This document shows positions 1-7,418 of a stretch of 7,933 nucleotides of DNA, piece by piece. Position 1 is the stretch's first letter. Every line of letters begins with the position of its first letter. Origin of the DNA: JAWXBG01 sp034439875. GTDB lineage: Bacteria; Bacteroidota; Bacteroidia; Flavobacteriales_D; Sanyastnellaceae. The stretch covers positions 1 to 7,933 of the forward strand of contig JAWXBG010000210.1 in NCBI GenBank assembly GCA_034439875.1, in the 5' to 3' direction. The position numbers and the translations under genes are program-made. The notes below the pieces were generated by a model that had not been told where the DNA came from, made no database searches, and worked only from the letters and a program-made list of their open reading frames with translations.

Positions 1-69
1 ACATTGCATTGCTCAACAATTTATACGGTTGTTCTGAAATAGGACAATTTGGAACTCCATTTTCGCTCC

Positions 70-1233
70 ATGGATTTCTCAGTTTTTTTCACCCCCTCTA
101 ATTTTAGAGGCAATGCCTTTGCCGCACCTCCCGCAGGCCGCTTACTCGACAAGGTCACTTTTTTTTCAGGAGAGCTTAAAGAGTTGAATGGAAAACGCTT
201 GGCCATCATAGGCGTTTGCGAGGACCGTCAGAATGCGGGGAATTTGGGCTCGTCCAATGGACCTGATGCTTTTCGCAGTTATTTCTATAAACTTTTTCCT
301 TTCGATCTTGAGGCCAATATTATTGACTTAGGAAACATCCTCTCTGGAAATGAGATCGCCGATACCTATTACGCAGTCTCGAAGACCTGCGAAGAACTGA
401 TTAAAAAGAACATCATTCCAATTATTATTGGAGGCTCTCAGGATATCACTTACGCAAATTATTTGGCGTACGAAAATCTGGAACAAACGGTTAATCTGGT
501 TACGGTAGATCGTTGTTTGGATTTCGGTCAGACTAGTGAAGACACTACTTCGGGCAATTATTTGAATAAAATAATTTTACACAAACCCAACTATCTTTTC
601 AACTATAGCAATCTCGGTCATCAGCGTTATCTCAGCGATCCGGAACTACTTCAACTCATGGGTAAAATGTATTTTGATGTTTATCGCCTCGGCGAGATTC
701 AGCCATTTATGCAGCGCACCGAACCTGTGATTCGCAATGCAGATATCGTCAGTTTTGACATGTCTTCTATTCGTCAATCGGAGTCGCCAGGATCATTGAA
801 TGCCGGTCCAAACGGATTTTACGGCGATCAAGCTGCCCAAATGTGCAGATACGCCGGTATGAGCGACAAACTCACGTCTTTTGGTATTTACGAATTGAAT
901 CCCGATGTTGATCCAACTGGCCAGTCTTCACATTTGGCGGCCCAAATGGTATGGTGTTTTATTGAAGGATATTTATCGAGAAAGGCTGATTATCCAGTTT
1001 GCGATTATTCTGAATACCTCAAGTTTATTGTGCATTTGGAGCAAGAACAGCACGACTTGATATTTTATAAGAGTAATAAAAGTGATCGATGGTGGATGGA
1101 CGTTCCATATCCTGCCGGTGAACAGAAATACGAACGCCATCATTTGGTTCCTTGTACCTACGAAGAGTACCAACAAGCCTCAAATGAGGAATTACCCGAC
1201 CGTTGGTGGAAGACCTATCAAAAACTCGTTTAA
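70..1233 (+). CDS. Arginase/formimidoylglutamase-family (ureohydrolase-fold) protein, probably not a standard metal hydrolase
   Basis: Encodes 387 residues from the ATG at 70. A TTG at 49 in the same frame would add seven residues, but the ATG opens a more natural N-terminus. The ureohydrolase fold shows in three landmark motifs: GGSQDIT at residues 121-127 (usual GGxH), VDRCLD at 146-151 (usual DAHxD) and SFDMSSIR at 228-235 (usual SxDxDxxD). Of the six metal ligands of true arginases, D147, D151 and D230 remain. The two histidines are replaced by Q124 and C149, and the second Asp of the third motif by S232. A binuclear Mn site therefore looks impaired, and arginase, agmatinase or formimidoylglutamase activity should not be assumed. 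The C-terminal part (SDRWWMDVPYP, 338-348; PDRWWKTYQKL, 376-386) matches what I recall of a Bacteroidota-specific branch often annotated as formimidoylglutamase and often found beside gldK; this is memory, not a search. It is followed by a 147-bp gap and a candidate promoter, so it is probably transcribed separately from the operon. Family call is firm; function is unknown. Confidence 0.85.
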   Translation: MDFSVFFTPSNFRGNAFAAPPAGRLLDKVTFFSGELKELNGKRLAIIGVCEDRQNAGNLGSSNGPDAFRSYFYKLFPFDLEANIIDLGNILSGNEIADTYYAVSKTCEELIKKNIIPIIIGGSQDITYANYLAYENLEQTVNLVTVDRCLDFGQTSEDTTSGNYLNKIILHKPNYLFNYSNLGHQRYLSDPELLQLMGKMYFDVYRLGEIQPFMQRTEPVIRNADIVSFDMSSIRQSESPGSLNAGPNGFYGDQAAQMCRYAGMSDKLTSFGIYELNPDVDPTGQSSHLAAQMVWCFIEGYLSRKADYPVCDYSEYLKFIVHLEQEQHDLIFYKSNKSDRWWMDVPYPAGEQKYERHHLVPCTYEEYQQASNEELPDRWWKTYQKLV

Positions 1234-1308
1234 GGCTTAATTACTTGTAAATCAATACATAGACTCATTTAAGTATGCTGAAAGCGTTGGCTGGACTCAA
1301 TTTTTTTT

Positions 1309-1337
1309 TTTGAGCATTCAAAATTTTTCTATTTTAG
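1309..1337 (+). promoter_or_regulatory. Candidate Bacteroidota-type promoter for the porP-gldKLMN operon
   Basis: TTTG at 1309-1312 and TATTTTAG at 1330-1337 are separated by 17 bp. This fits the Bacteroidota primary-sigma consensus (TTTG near -33, TAnnTTTG near -7) with one mismatch in the second box. An 11-T tract at 1301-1311 runs into the first box and could act as an upstream A/T element. Transcription would start near 1343-1346, giving a leader of about 35-40 nt before the ATG at 1381. No comparable pair is convincing in the other gaps between the operon genes. The call rests on sequence match and position only. Confidence 0.5.
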
Positions 1338-1342
1338 CCACT

Positions 1343-1355
1343 TTCCAATTTGGAA
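1343..1355. repeat. 13-bp perfect inverted repeat at the predicted transcription start
   Basis: TTCCAA at 1343-1348 and TTGGAA at 1350-1355 are perfect reverse complements around a single T. The site begins six bases downstream of the candidate -7 box, where a DNA-binding regulator could block or modulate initiation. It is too short and AT-rich to act as a terminator. An operator role is inference, and chance is a real alternative in AT-rich DNA. Confidence 0.3.
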
Positions 1356-1380
1356 TAGGCAAACCGTTAACCACTCTTAT

Positions 1381-2343
1381 ATGAACCAACAACCTCGCAT
1401 GAGAAAAGTTCTACTCTCTACTGTTTTCGCTACTCTTACTATTATTTCTTTTGGTCAGCAAGATCCACAGTTCACTAATTGGATGTTCGACAGGTTGTCA
1501 TTCAATCCTGCTGTTGCTGGTGTGGAGTGTCAGCATTGTCTATCGGCCTTTTATCGTGACCAGTGGGATGGTTTCGATCGCGATCCTAAGACTGCGTTGT
1601 TTAACTACAATGGTGATATAGGAAAAAACATTGGTATAGGTGCTTCCTTTTTGAAGGACAACCTAGGTCAGGAAAGAAATACAGCTTTCCGTCTTTCGGG
1701 TTCATACCGTTTCGCGCTATCAGGTGGTTCCTTTGTGAATGCTGGTTTGAGCATAGGATCTTATGCGAAAAAATTGGGTAACGACTGGATTCCAATTGAT
1801 GCTGGTGACCCTGTTATTCCAAACAATGAAACAAGTCAGGGAACAATTGATCTTGGCTTGGGTGTGATGATCCACAAACCAGGCGTATATTACGCTGGTA
1901 TTTCAGCTACTCACATTAATGCTCCTGAACTTGGAGATCTGAGCATTCAGATTGTACGGCACTACTACTTTATGGGAGGATATAATTTCACATTGGGTTC
2001 AGGCGACCAGATTCGCACCAACATTTTGGCTAAAACGCCATTTAGTGTGAGTATCTTTGATATCAACGTGAATTATTTGTATCAAAATATGCTTTGGGGT
2101 GGTCTTTCATACCGTCCGGGTGATGCCATTGCACCGATGCTCGGTTTTCAAAAGCAATTTGCGCCTGTGCAATCGCGTACCTCAGTGCGTCAATCTTCGA
2201 TTATGCTAGGGTACTCATATGACATGACAACCTCTGAAATCAAGACGTACAGCGCTGGTTCGCACGAAATTTTCCTAACCTATTGCTTTAAGTTTACTGA
2301 CATTCCAGTAAGAGCTCGCCATGGTAACCCAAGATTCTTGTAA
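1381..2343 (+). CDS. porP: PorP/SprF-family type IX secretion outer-membrane protein
   Basis: Encodes 320 residues. An N-terminal signal peptide (hydrophobic residues about 10-24) is probably cleaved after G25, so the mature protein starts QQDPQFTNWM. That start, followed by FNPAVAG (41-47), is the hallmark of PorP/SprF proteins. The rest alternates short aromatic/glycine-rich strands typical of an outer-membrane beta-barrel and ends in NPRFL, with no large extra domain. Known members either join the GldK/GldN (PorK/PorN) ring at the outer membrane or are paired with a particular secreted adhesin. Placement directly before gldK favours the core-component role, as with porP of Porphyromonas. 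A second ATG at 1399 would start the product at MRKVLLS and gives an equally good signal peptide. No clear ribosome-binding site separates the two, and 1381 is kept as the longer frame. The mature N-terminus carries C50 and C53 (CQHC), which could form a periplasmic disulfide. First gene of the operon, 124 bp before gldK. sprF-like naming is an alternative. Confidence 0.88.
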   Translation: MNQQPRMRKVLLSTVFATLTIISFGQQDPQFTNWMFDRLSFNPAVAGVECQHCLSAFYRDQWDGFDRDPKTALFNYNGDIGKNIGIGASFLKDNLGQERNTAFRLSGSYRFALSGGSFVNAGLSIGSYAKKLGNDWIPIDAGDPVIPNNETSQGTIDLGLGVMIHKPGVYYAGISATHINAPELGDLSIQIVRHYYFMGGYNFTLGSGDQIRTNILAKTPFSVSIFDINVNYLYQNMLWGGLSYRPGDAIAPMLGFQKQFAPVQSRTSVRQSSIMLGYSYDMTTSEIKTYSAGSHEIFLTYCFKFTDIPVRARHGNPRFL

Positions 2344-2467
2344 AATAAATTGAAACAACTTGAGTTATCCTGACGTTAAGACATTTGATAGCCTGCCTCT
2401 GGAAATTATAGGAAATTTAGTAAGTCATGCCAAAAGGTGTGTCAACTATTACTAATAAAAGGAAACC
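2344..2467. other. porP-gldK intergenic spacer, no clear signal
   Basis: A 124-bp gap with no hairpin followed by a T run, so no terminator separates porP from gldK. A TTTG at 2384-2387 has no acceptable TAnnTTTG partner at 17-19 bp. A short tandem similarity (GGAAATTATA then GGAAATTTAG, 2401-2420) is the only pattern seen. The purine-rich end, AAAAGGAAACC, serves gldK translation. Co-transcription of porP with gldK is therefore the simplest reading. Confidence 0.5.
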
Positions 2468-3841
2468 ATGAAAAAATCGTTCTTCTTTTTGATGATTGCT
2501 GCTCTATTAGCGGGATGCTATTCGGGGCCTAGAGGTGAGGTAGTTGGGGTATTCCCAAGAGACGAATGGGTTCAAGTAAATCCTTATGGGATGAACTATA
2601 TCCACTTCGGTTCTTACACAATGGGACCTAGCGACCAAGACGTGCCATACGCACTGAACTCACGTTCAAAGACGGTGACTATACCGGCTTTCTACATCGA
2701 TCAACATGAAATCTCTAACAACGAGTATCGTCAGTTCGTTTATTACGTTCGCGATTCACTTATGAGAGATCTTCTTGCTCAAAACGATATAGAGGGATAT
2801 GGGATCTTTGAAAATGAAAACGGCCAGGAAATGGATCGTTTCATTAACAAAGGCTATATCCTCAATTGGGAAGAGCAAATTGACATGGAGAATGAGGAAA
2901 TTTTCGACCTGGTTTATGACGAATTCTTTGTTCAAGGTCAGGAAAAATTTTATGATCGTTGGGAAATTGACGCTACCAAACTCCAATACCGCTACTGGTG
3001 GATTGATTTCCGCAGTGCAGCCAACAAGGCAGGTAAAGATGAAGAATATGGTGAGCTCAATTCTCTAAACCAATTACACTCTATTCGTGGGCATAGCGAT
3101 CGTTCGCAGTTCATCATAGAGGAAGTAATAAACGTTTATCCCGATACCCTTGTTTGGGTGCACGACTATACTTATGGATTTAACGAACCAATGACAGAGG
3201 CTTATTTCTGGCACCCGGCATACGACGACTATCCTGTTGTCGGTGTCACTTGGGGACAATGCAAAGCATTCTGCGCTTGGAGAACTCAAATCCTTAATGA
3301 GTGGAAAGCCGAAAACGGAGAAGTACTTGTTCAACGATTCCGTCTGCCTTCTGAGGCCGAGTGGGAATTTGCTGCACGCGGTGGCTTAGAATTGGCTCCT
3401 TACCCATGGGGCGGCCCTTACATCAGAAACAACCTCGGTTGTCCACTTGCCAACTTTAAACCTATGCGCGGTGATTACGCCGACGATAATGGTATATACC
3501 CTGTTCCAATTGGATCCTATAGTCCGAACGACTATGGCCTTTACTGCATGGCTGGTAACGTTGCAGAATGGACCAACACAGCGTTCGACGAGTCTATATA
3601 TGAATTCACCCATGACCTTTCTCCAGAGTATGAGTACAATGCTCGCGTTGAAGAGCCACCGGTTATGAAACGTAAAGTAATTCGCGGTGGATCCTGGAAA
3701 GATATCGGTTACTTTATTCAAACTGGTACAAGGTCTTACGAGTTTCAAGATACTGCGAAAGCATACATCGGTTTCCGCTGTGTGATGAGCTATCTCGGAA
3801 GAGGTAAAAACGTTGATCCTGAGGATTTCAACGAGGAATAA
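2468..3841 (+). CDS. gldK: GldK, T9SS/gliding outer-membrane ring lipoprotein
   Basis: Encodes 457 residues, close to the usual GldK/PorK size. The first 17 residues form a lipoprotein signal: KK, a hydrophobic core and the lipobox LLAGC with the lipidated Cys at 17. The start is well supported by purine-rich AAAAGGAAACC just before the ATG. The body is a formylglycine-generating-enzyme (SUMF1)-like fold: an N-terminal block (about 36-98, including GSYTMGPSDQDVP at 48-60), a long insert (about 99-245), then the main block with RLPSEAEWEFAARGG (292-306), YCMAGNVAEWT (359-369), RGGSW (406-410) and IGFRC (434-438). Active FGEs have a cysteine pair shortly before the final GFRC; here that stretch reads IQTGTRSYEF with no cysteine, so the domain is structural. 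In known systems GldK forms a periplasmic ring with GldN under the outer membrane, contacted by the GldM shaft. gldL follows after 47 bp, consistent with one transcript. Confidence 0.95.
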   Translation: MKKSFFFLMIAALLAGCYSGPRGEVVGVFPRDEWVQVNPYGMNYIHFGSYTMGPSDQDVPYALNSRSKTVTIPAFYIDQHEISNNEYRQFVYYVRDSLMRDLLAQNDIEGYGIFENENGQEMDRFINKGYILNWEEQIDMENEEIFDLVYDEFFVQGQEKFYDRWEIDATKLQYRYWWIDFRSAANKAGKDEEYGELNSLNQLHSIRGHSDRSQFIIEEVINVYPDTLVWVHDYTYGFNEPMTEAYFWHPAYDDYPVVGVTWGQCKAFCAWRTQILNEWKAENGEVLVQRFRLPSEAEWEFAARGGLELAPYPWGGPYIRNNLGCPLANFKPMRGDYADDNGIYPVPIGSYSPNDYGLYCMAGNVAEWTNTAFDESIYEFTHDLSPEYEYNARVEEPPVMKRKVIRGGSWKDIGYFIQTGTRSYEFQDTAKAYIGFRCVMSYLGRGKNVDPEDFNEE

Positions 3842-3888
3842 TTCGGACATTTTAAACCATCATATAAACCACAAAAGCAAGATAAATT

Positions 3889-4692
3889 ATGAAACCTGGA
3901 AGCAAAGGCTGGAAAAAGTTTATGGCGAAGCTCTACGGTATTGGAGCCGCAGTCGTAATTGTTGGTGCCTTATTTAAGATTGAACACTGGCCTTTCGCCT
4001 CTGCTCTTCTTACGGTCGGTCTCTCTACAGAGGCTGTGATCTTCTTCTTCTCTGCATTTGAGCCACCTCACGAAGAACCAGATTGGTCTTTAGTGTATCC
4101 TGAACTGGCGTTGCCGGAAAACGATAAGATGGCACTCAAAAAGCAGAATGTAGGTAAATCAATCTCTAAGGGTGGTTCAAGCGTATCAGCTCAACTCGAC
4201 AACATGTTGGCTGAAGCGAAAATTGAACCCGAATTAATCGCAAGTCTGGGAGATGGTCTCCGCTCATTCAGTTCTCAAGCCCGTCAGCTTTCTGACGTGT
4301 CCGAAGCCGCTACGGCTTCTACTGAATACGCTACAAGCCTTCGCTCAGCTAGTCAGAAAGTAAGTACTCTTGCCGACAACTACGCAGCTGTATCAGAGGC
4401 CCTCACTGGTCTTTCGTCGCATGCTGAAGATAGCAAAACGGCCGGAAGGCACTTGCAAAAAATGTCTGAGAATCTTTCTTCACTCAATAACATGTACGAA
4501 CTACAACTGGTTGATCTGGAAAAATCAAAGGTATTGTTCGGCGACATGTTTCAATTGATGAAAAACCTCTCAGATTCTGTTGAAGATACTAAGCAGTACA
4601 AAGAGAACATTGCTACACTCTCTCAAAACCTGAAATCTTTGAACACAGTGTACAGCAACATGTTGAACGCAATGGGTACCGCAAGGGCTTAA
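3889..4692 (+). CDS. gldL: GldL, proton-channel subunit of the T9SS/gliding motor
   Basis: Encodes 267 residues; family length varies (about 215 in Flavobacterium, about 310 in Porphyromonas, from memory). Two N-terminal membrane helices are clear, about residues 14-31 and 36-57. They are followed by the family signature SAFEPPHEEPDWSLVYPEL (55-73). E48 in helix 2 (sequence GLSTEAVIF) lines up with the conserved glutamate proposed to carry protons through the GldL pentamer around GldM. K30, H33 and E58 are further charged or titratable positions in or next to the helices. The remaining cytoplasmic part (about 90-267) is Ala/Ser-rich and helical, with a recurring pattern: SQKVSTLADNY (155-165), SENLSSLNNMY (193-203), SQNLKSLNTVY (245-255). 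It is likely a coiled-coil assembly. gldM starts 41 bp downstream. The product pairs with GldM to power secretion and gliding. Confidence 0.95.
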   Translation: MKPGSKGWKKFMAKLYGIGAAVVIVGALFKIEHWPFASALLTVGLSTEAVIFFFSAFEPPHEEPDWSLVYPELALPENDKMALKKQNVGKSISKGGSSVSAQLDNMLAEAKIEPELIASLGDGLRSFSSQARQLSDVSEAATASTEYATSLRSASQKVSTLADNYAAVSEALTGLSSHAEDSKTAGRHLQKMSENLSSLNNMYELQLVDLEKSKVLFGDMFQLMKNLSDSVEDTKQYKENIATLSQNLKSLNTVYSNMLNAMGTARA

Positions 4693-4733
4693 TCGTTTCA
4701 ACTTTTCTCTAACCCTCTAATACCTGCAAAAAA

Positions 4734-6452
4734 ATGGCTGGTGGTAAGGAAACTCCGAGACAAAAAATGATCGGTATGATGTACTTGGTGCTAACAGCTT
4801 TGTTAGCCTTGAACGTATCGAAAGAAATTTTGGATGCATTTATTGCCATCGATAAAGGTGTTACTAGAACTAATACCACTATCGACGGTAAGGCCTCTAA
4901 TTCTCTTCTCGCCCTAGAGGCAGAAATGGAAAAAGATCCTGCTAAAACAAAACCGTTCCTTGATAAAGCGCAAGATATTATGAAAACGGCTGATGCATTG
5001 GATACATACATCGAAGAATTTAAAGCTCACGTGATGTCTGCTTCAATGACCGGCAAAAAGGACGGTTCTACTTATGCTGACTTTATGGTGGATGGCCGCG
5101 CCATTCCCTTGGATAAGAAGCTGGATGGCAAATTCATCATTCGTAAACCCGACGAAAATCAGAACAATACAGCACTTCTAGTTGGTCCTAAACCCGATGC
5201 TCCAAGGCAAGATCCTTGGTCGGCTTATGAGTTGAGAAATAAACTTGAAGGATTTAGAGAAGAACTAAAGAATATTCAACTTACCAATGCTACCGGCGAA
5301 TCTTGGTCCTTGACGGCAGGATTGAAGGCCACTTTGGATTCTACATTCTCGTATAAATCGCAAATGGAGGACGAAAAAGAAGTGTTTTGGGAAACCAAGA
5401 ACTTCTATCACGTTCCTTTGGCGGCTATTATCACCTACCTCTCTACTATTGAGACTACGGTGAAAAAGGCTAAAGCGGATGTTCTTGAAGAGCTGCAAAA
5501 GGGTATTAACGCAAAGGATTTGAAGTTTACCGACGTTACGGTGGCAGTCGTTCCAAAACAGAGCTATGTCCTGAGAGGCGACTCCTTTGTAACAGAAGTT
5601 TATCTTGCAGCTTTCGACAAGACAAGACAAACTAAGGTATACATCGGTGGCGAATACACTGGTCAGCCTGGGGTAGCAACTCCATTTACTCCCGGTTCTG
5701 AGGTCTACACTTCGGGTCCGGACGGTAAGGTGCGTATCAAAAAGATGACCGGTGGTATGTCCTTGGGAGATCACGGTTTTCGGGGTATGATCGAATACCA
5801 AGATGCTGATGGATCGAATAAGCAAATCCCTTTCAACATTCCTCCTTTCACCATAGCTGAGCCGGCCCTAGTGGTGTCTCCTGCTAAAATGAACGTGTTC
5901 TATCGTGGACTTCCAAATCCAGTTGAAATTTCTGTTCCGGGTGCCGACCTCAACAAAATTGAGGCAAGTTGTGCCGGTCACCAACTGGTTAAAGATGGTC
6001 CAGGTAAGTTCACAATCACCCCTGGTGCAGGCGCTACTGCAGACATTAGTGTAGTTGCTGAAATCAATGGGGCGAAAAAACAAATGGGAGTGAAGCAGTT
6101 CCGTGTAAAACGTATGCCCGACCCAGTGCCAAATTTCAATGGTAAGTACCCTACGGACAACGTGATTACTAAAACGCAGGCAAAGAATGCACAAGGTATT
6201 CTCGCGGAAATGAAGGACTTCGACTTCGAAGCTAAAGCTACTATCAAGTCATACACCCTTGTGGTTGTGTCACCTGATGGGAAGATTAATGAACAAAATT
6301 CGAATGGCAATAAGCAAGGTGATGGACAAAAGGCGGCGATTGAAAAACTAAAGCCCGGACAATCATTCTCTTTGGAGAATATCCTTTGTAAAATGCCTGA
6401 CGGAACTGATAGAAAACTCTCAAATATTACTTTGAGAATTATAAATGGTTAA
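4734..6452 (+). CDS. gldM: GldM, motor shaft protein of the T9SS/gliding machinery
   Basis: Encodes 572 residues, longer than the roughly 515 residues of the well-studied GldM and PorM. The start is fixed by the near-invariant opening MAGGKETPRQKM. One membrane helix (about 13-32) carries the motor contacts; R9 and Y17 sit where relatives have conserved residues. The periplasmic part follows the known four-domain plan: helical D1 (about 38-258), then D2 (262-372), D3 (378-457, beginning VSPAKMNVFYRG at 381-392) and D4 (462-572, with MKDFDFEA at 493-500). The extra length appears to lie in D1, roughly residues 100-160, a Lys/Asp/Pro-rich stretch. The GldM dimer spans the periplasm and contacts the GldK/GldN ring through D4. 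The gene ends TAA at 6450-6452. An alternative gldN start would overlap its last bases. Confidence 0.95.
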   Translation: MAGGKETPRQKMIGMMYLVLTALLALNVSKEILDAFIAIDKGVTRTNTTIDGKASNSLLALEAEMEKDPAKTKPFLDKAQDIMKTADALDTYIEEFKAHVMSASMTGKKDGSTYADFMVDGRAIPLDKKLDGKFIIRKPDENQNNTALLVGPKPDAPRQDPWSAYELRNKLEGFREELKNIQLTNATGESWSLTAGLKATLDSTFSYKSQMEDEKEVFWETKNFYHVPLAAIITYLSTIETTVKKAKADVLEELQKGINAKDLKFTDVTVAVVPKQSYVLRGDSFVTEVYLAAFDKTRQTKVYIGGEYTGQPGVATPFTPGSEVYTSGPDGKVRIKKMTGGMSLGDHGFRGMIEYQDADGSNKQIPFNIPPFTIAEPALVVSPAKMNVFYRGLPNPVEISVPGADLNKIEASCAGHQLVKDGPGKFTITPGAGATADISVVAEINGAKKQMGVKQFRVKRMPDPVPNFNGKYPTDNVITKTQAKNAQGILAEMKDFDFEAKATIKSYTLVVVSPDGKINEQNSNGNKQGDGQKAAIEKLKPGQSFSLENILCKMPDGTDRKLSNITLRIING

Positions 6453-6468
6453 ACGAAATCGCAATAAC

Positions 6469-7320
6469 ATGAAAAGGCTTGTTGTATCGTTTGTGTTTAC
6501 TGCACTTCTGCTGATAAGTGCTCATTCATTCGCCCAAATCCAGACTGTTCTGGATGGTGCCTATGTTCGTGAAGCCAACCCAACTAAAAAGGTAATTCCT
6601 CATCCTTATCTGCGCGAAGCAGATGTGATGTGGGCCAAAAGAGTTTGGCAGGTAATTGACTTAAGAGAAAAAATGAATCATGCACTGTACTTTCCGATAG
6701 ATCGGATTGAAGATCGCAAGAGTCTTTTCGATTGTATTAAAGATGCAATTGAAGAGGGTTCGATCACAGCATACGGAATGGGTCCTACAGGTGACGATGA
6801 TGAATTTCATTACCAACTTACGCCGGTTGAATTGGATTCTCTTTTGAAACCAATCAGCTCTGAAACTGTGATTAATATTGATACAGGCGATCCAGAGTTG
6901 GTTCAAACAGAGAAAGCTGTAGAATCTATCACGATCACGCAGTACGTGATCAAAGAAGATTGGATTTTCGATAAACAACGCTCTGAACGTTATGTGCGAA
7001 TCCTCGGTATTTGTCCGATGATGGAAGACTATGACGACAATGGCCTGAAGCGCGGTATGAAACCTCTTTTCTGGGTTTATTTCCCTGAATTGAGATACAT
7101 TATCGTGAATGAAGACGTGTTCAACAGACAGAACGACGCCCTTCAAATCTCATTTGATGAGCTCTTTGAAAAGCGAATGTTTTCGAGTTATGTAGTGAAA
7201 GAGGCAAATGTGTACGACAGAGGGATCTCTGAATATGCGCGAAACATTGACGCTCTTCTCGAATCTGAAAGAGTGAAAAATGATCTCTTCCTTATGGAGC
7301 ACGATTTATGGCACTATTGA
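6469..7320 (+). CDS. gldN: GldN, periplasmic partner of GldK in the T9SS ring
   Basis: Encodes 283 residues from the ATG at 6469, the preferred start because it opens a classic signal peptide (MKRLVVSF...SAHSFA, cleavage before Q23). An in-frame ATG at 6445 would add MVKRNRNN and overlap gldM by 8 bp; every other junction in the operon has at least 41 bp of spacing, so it is less likely but not excluded. Family landmarks include a Tyr/Arg/Glu-rich opening with READVMWAKRVWQ (about residues 45-57), LYFPIDR, RKSLFDCIK, ITQYVIKEDWIFD, RILGICPM, LFWVYFPELR, FSSYVVKEANVYDR and the C-terminal MEHDLWHY, which matches the end of Flavobacterium GldN as I recall it. The protein is therefore complete. 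It has no lipobox and should be soluble periplasmic, bound to GldK. It is the last gene of the operon, followed at once by a strong terminator. Confidence 0.93.
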   Translation: MKRLVVSFVFTALLLISAHSFAQIQTVLDGAYVREANPTKKVIPHPYLREADVMWAKRVWQVIDLREKMNHALYFPIDRIEDRKSLFDCIKDAIEEGSITAYGMGPTGDDDEFHYQLTPVELDSLLKPISSETVINIDTGDPELVQTEKAVESITITQYVIKEDWIFDKQRSERYVRILGICPMMEDYDDNGLKRGMKPLFWVYFPELRYIIVNEDVFNRQNDALQISFDELFEKRMFSSYVVKEANVYDRGISEYARNIDALLESERVKNDLFLMEHDLWHY

Positions 7321-7331
7321 ACGAATGATAT

Positions 7332-7363
7332 AAAAGCCGGACCTTTTGGTCCGGCTTTTTTTT
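7332..7363 (+). terminator. Strong intrinsic terminator after gldN
   Basis: A perfect 12-bp stem pairs 7332-7343 with 7348-7359 around a TTTT loop (7344-7347). Its GC-rich centre is GCCGGACC/GGTCCGGC. It is followed by an unbroken run of eight T at 7356-7363. It begins 12 bp after the gldN stop codon and defines the 3' end of the operon. It also means the gldO-like remnant downstream is not part of the operon transcript unless readthrough occurs. Confidence 0.95.
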
Positions 7364-7418
7364 GTGCAATATTTTGATTTAGAAAGAGTTTTTTTTACGC
7401 ATCAAAACCTGCAAAGCC

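Noticed and set aside
1..69. 3' end of an upstream coding gene
   Set aside because: All three forward frames are short and meet stops (TGA 35-37, TAG 40-42) without a recognisable C-terminus; there is too little sequence to support a call.
70..1233. Assigning formimidoylglutamase (hutG) or arginase activity
   Set aside because: Three of six metal ligands are missing and no histidine- or arginine-degradation genes are in view.
1296..1314. CTCAA / TTGAG hairpin with a T loop as a terminator for the upstream gene
   Set aside because: It has only five AT-rich pairs, the T run is in the loop rather than after the stem, and the region is better explained as a promoter.
3386..3850. 154-codon open frame on the minus strand inside gldK
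   Set aside because: It lies opposite a strongly recognised gldK region with intact family motifs, and its translation shows no domain-like pattern. It is an antisense shadow.
5265..5825. 186-codon open frame on the minus strand inside gldM
   Set aside because: It is antisense to the conserved GldM D1-D2 region, its composition is that of a reversed gene, and it has no recognisable motif.
6661..7146. 161-codon open frame on the minus strand inside gldN
   Set aside because: It is antisense to the conserved GldN motifs and resembles no protein I know.
7345..7376. TTTG 7345-7348 with TATTTTG 7370-7376 as a promoter for the gldO-like remnant
   Set aside because: The spacer is 21 bp, the second box is one base short of the consensus, and the first box lies inside the terminator hairpin.
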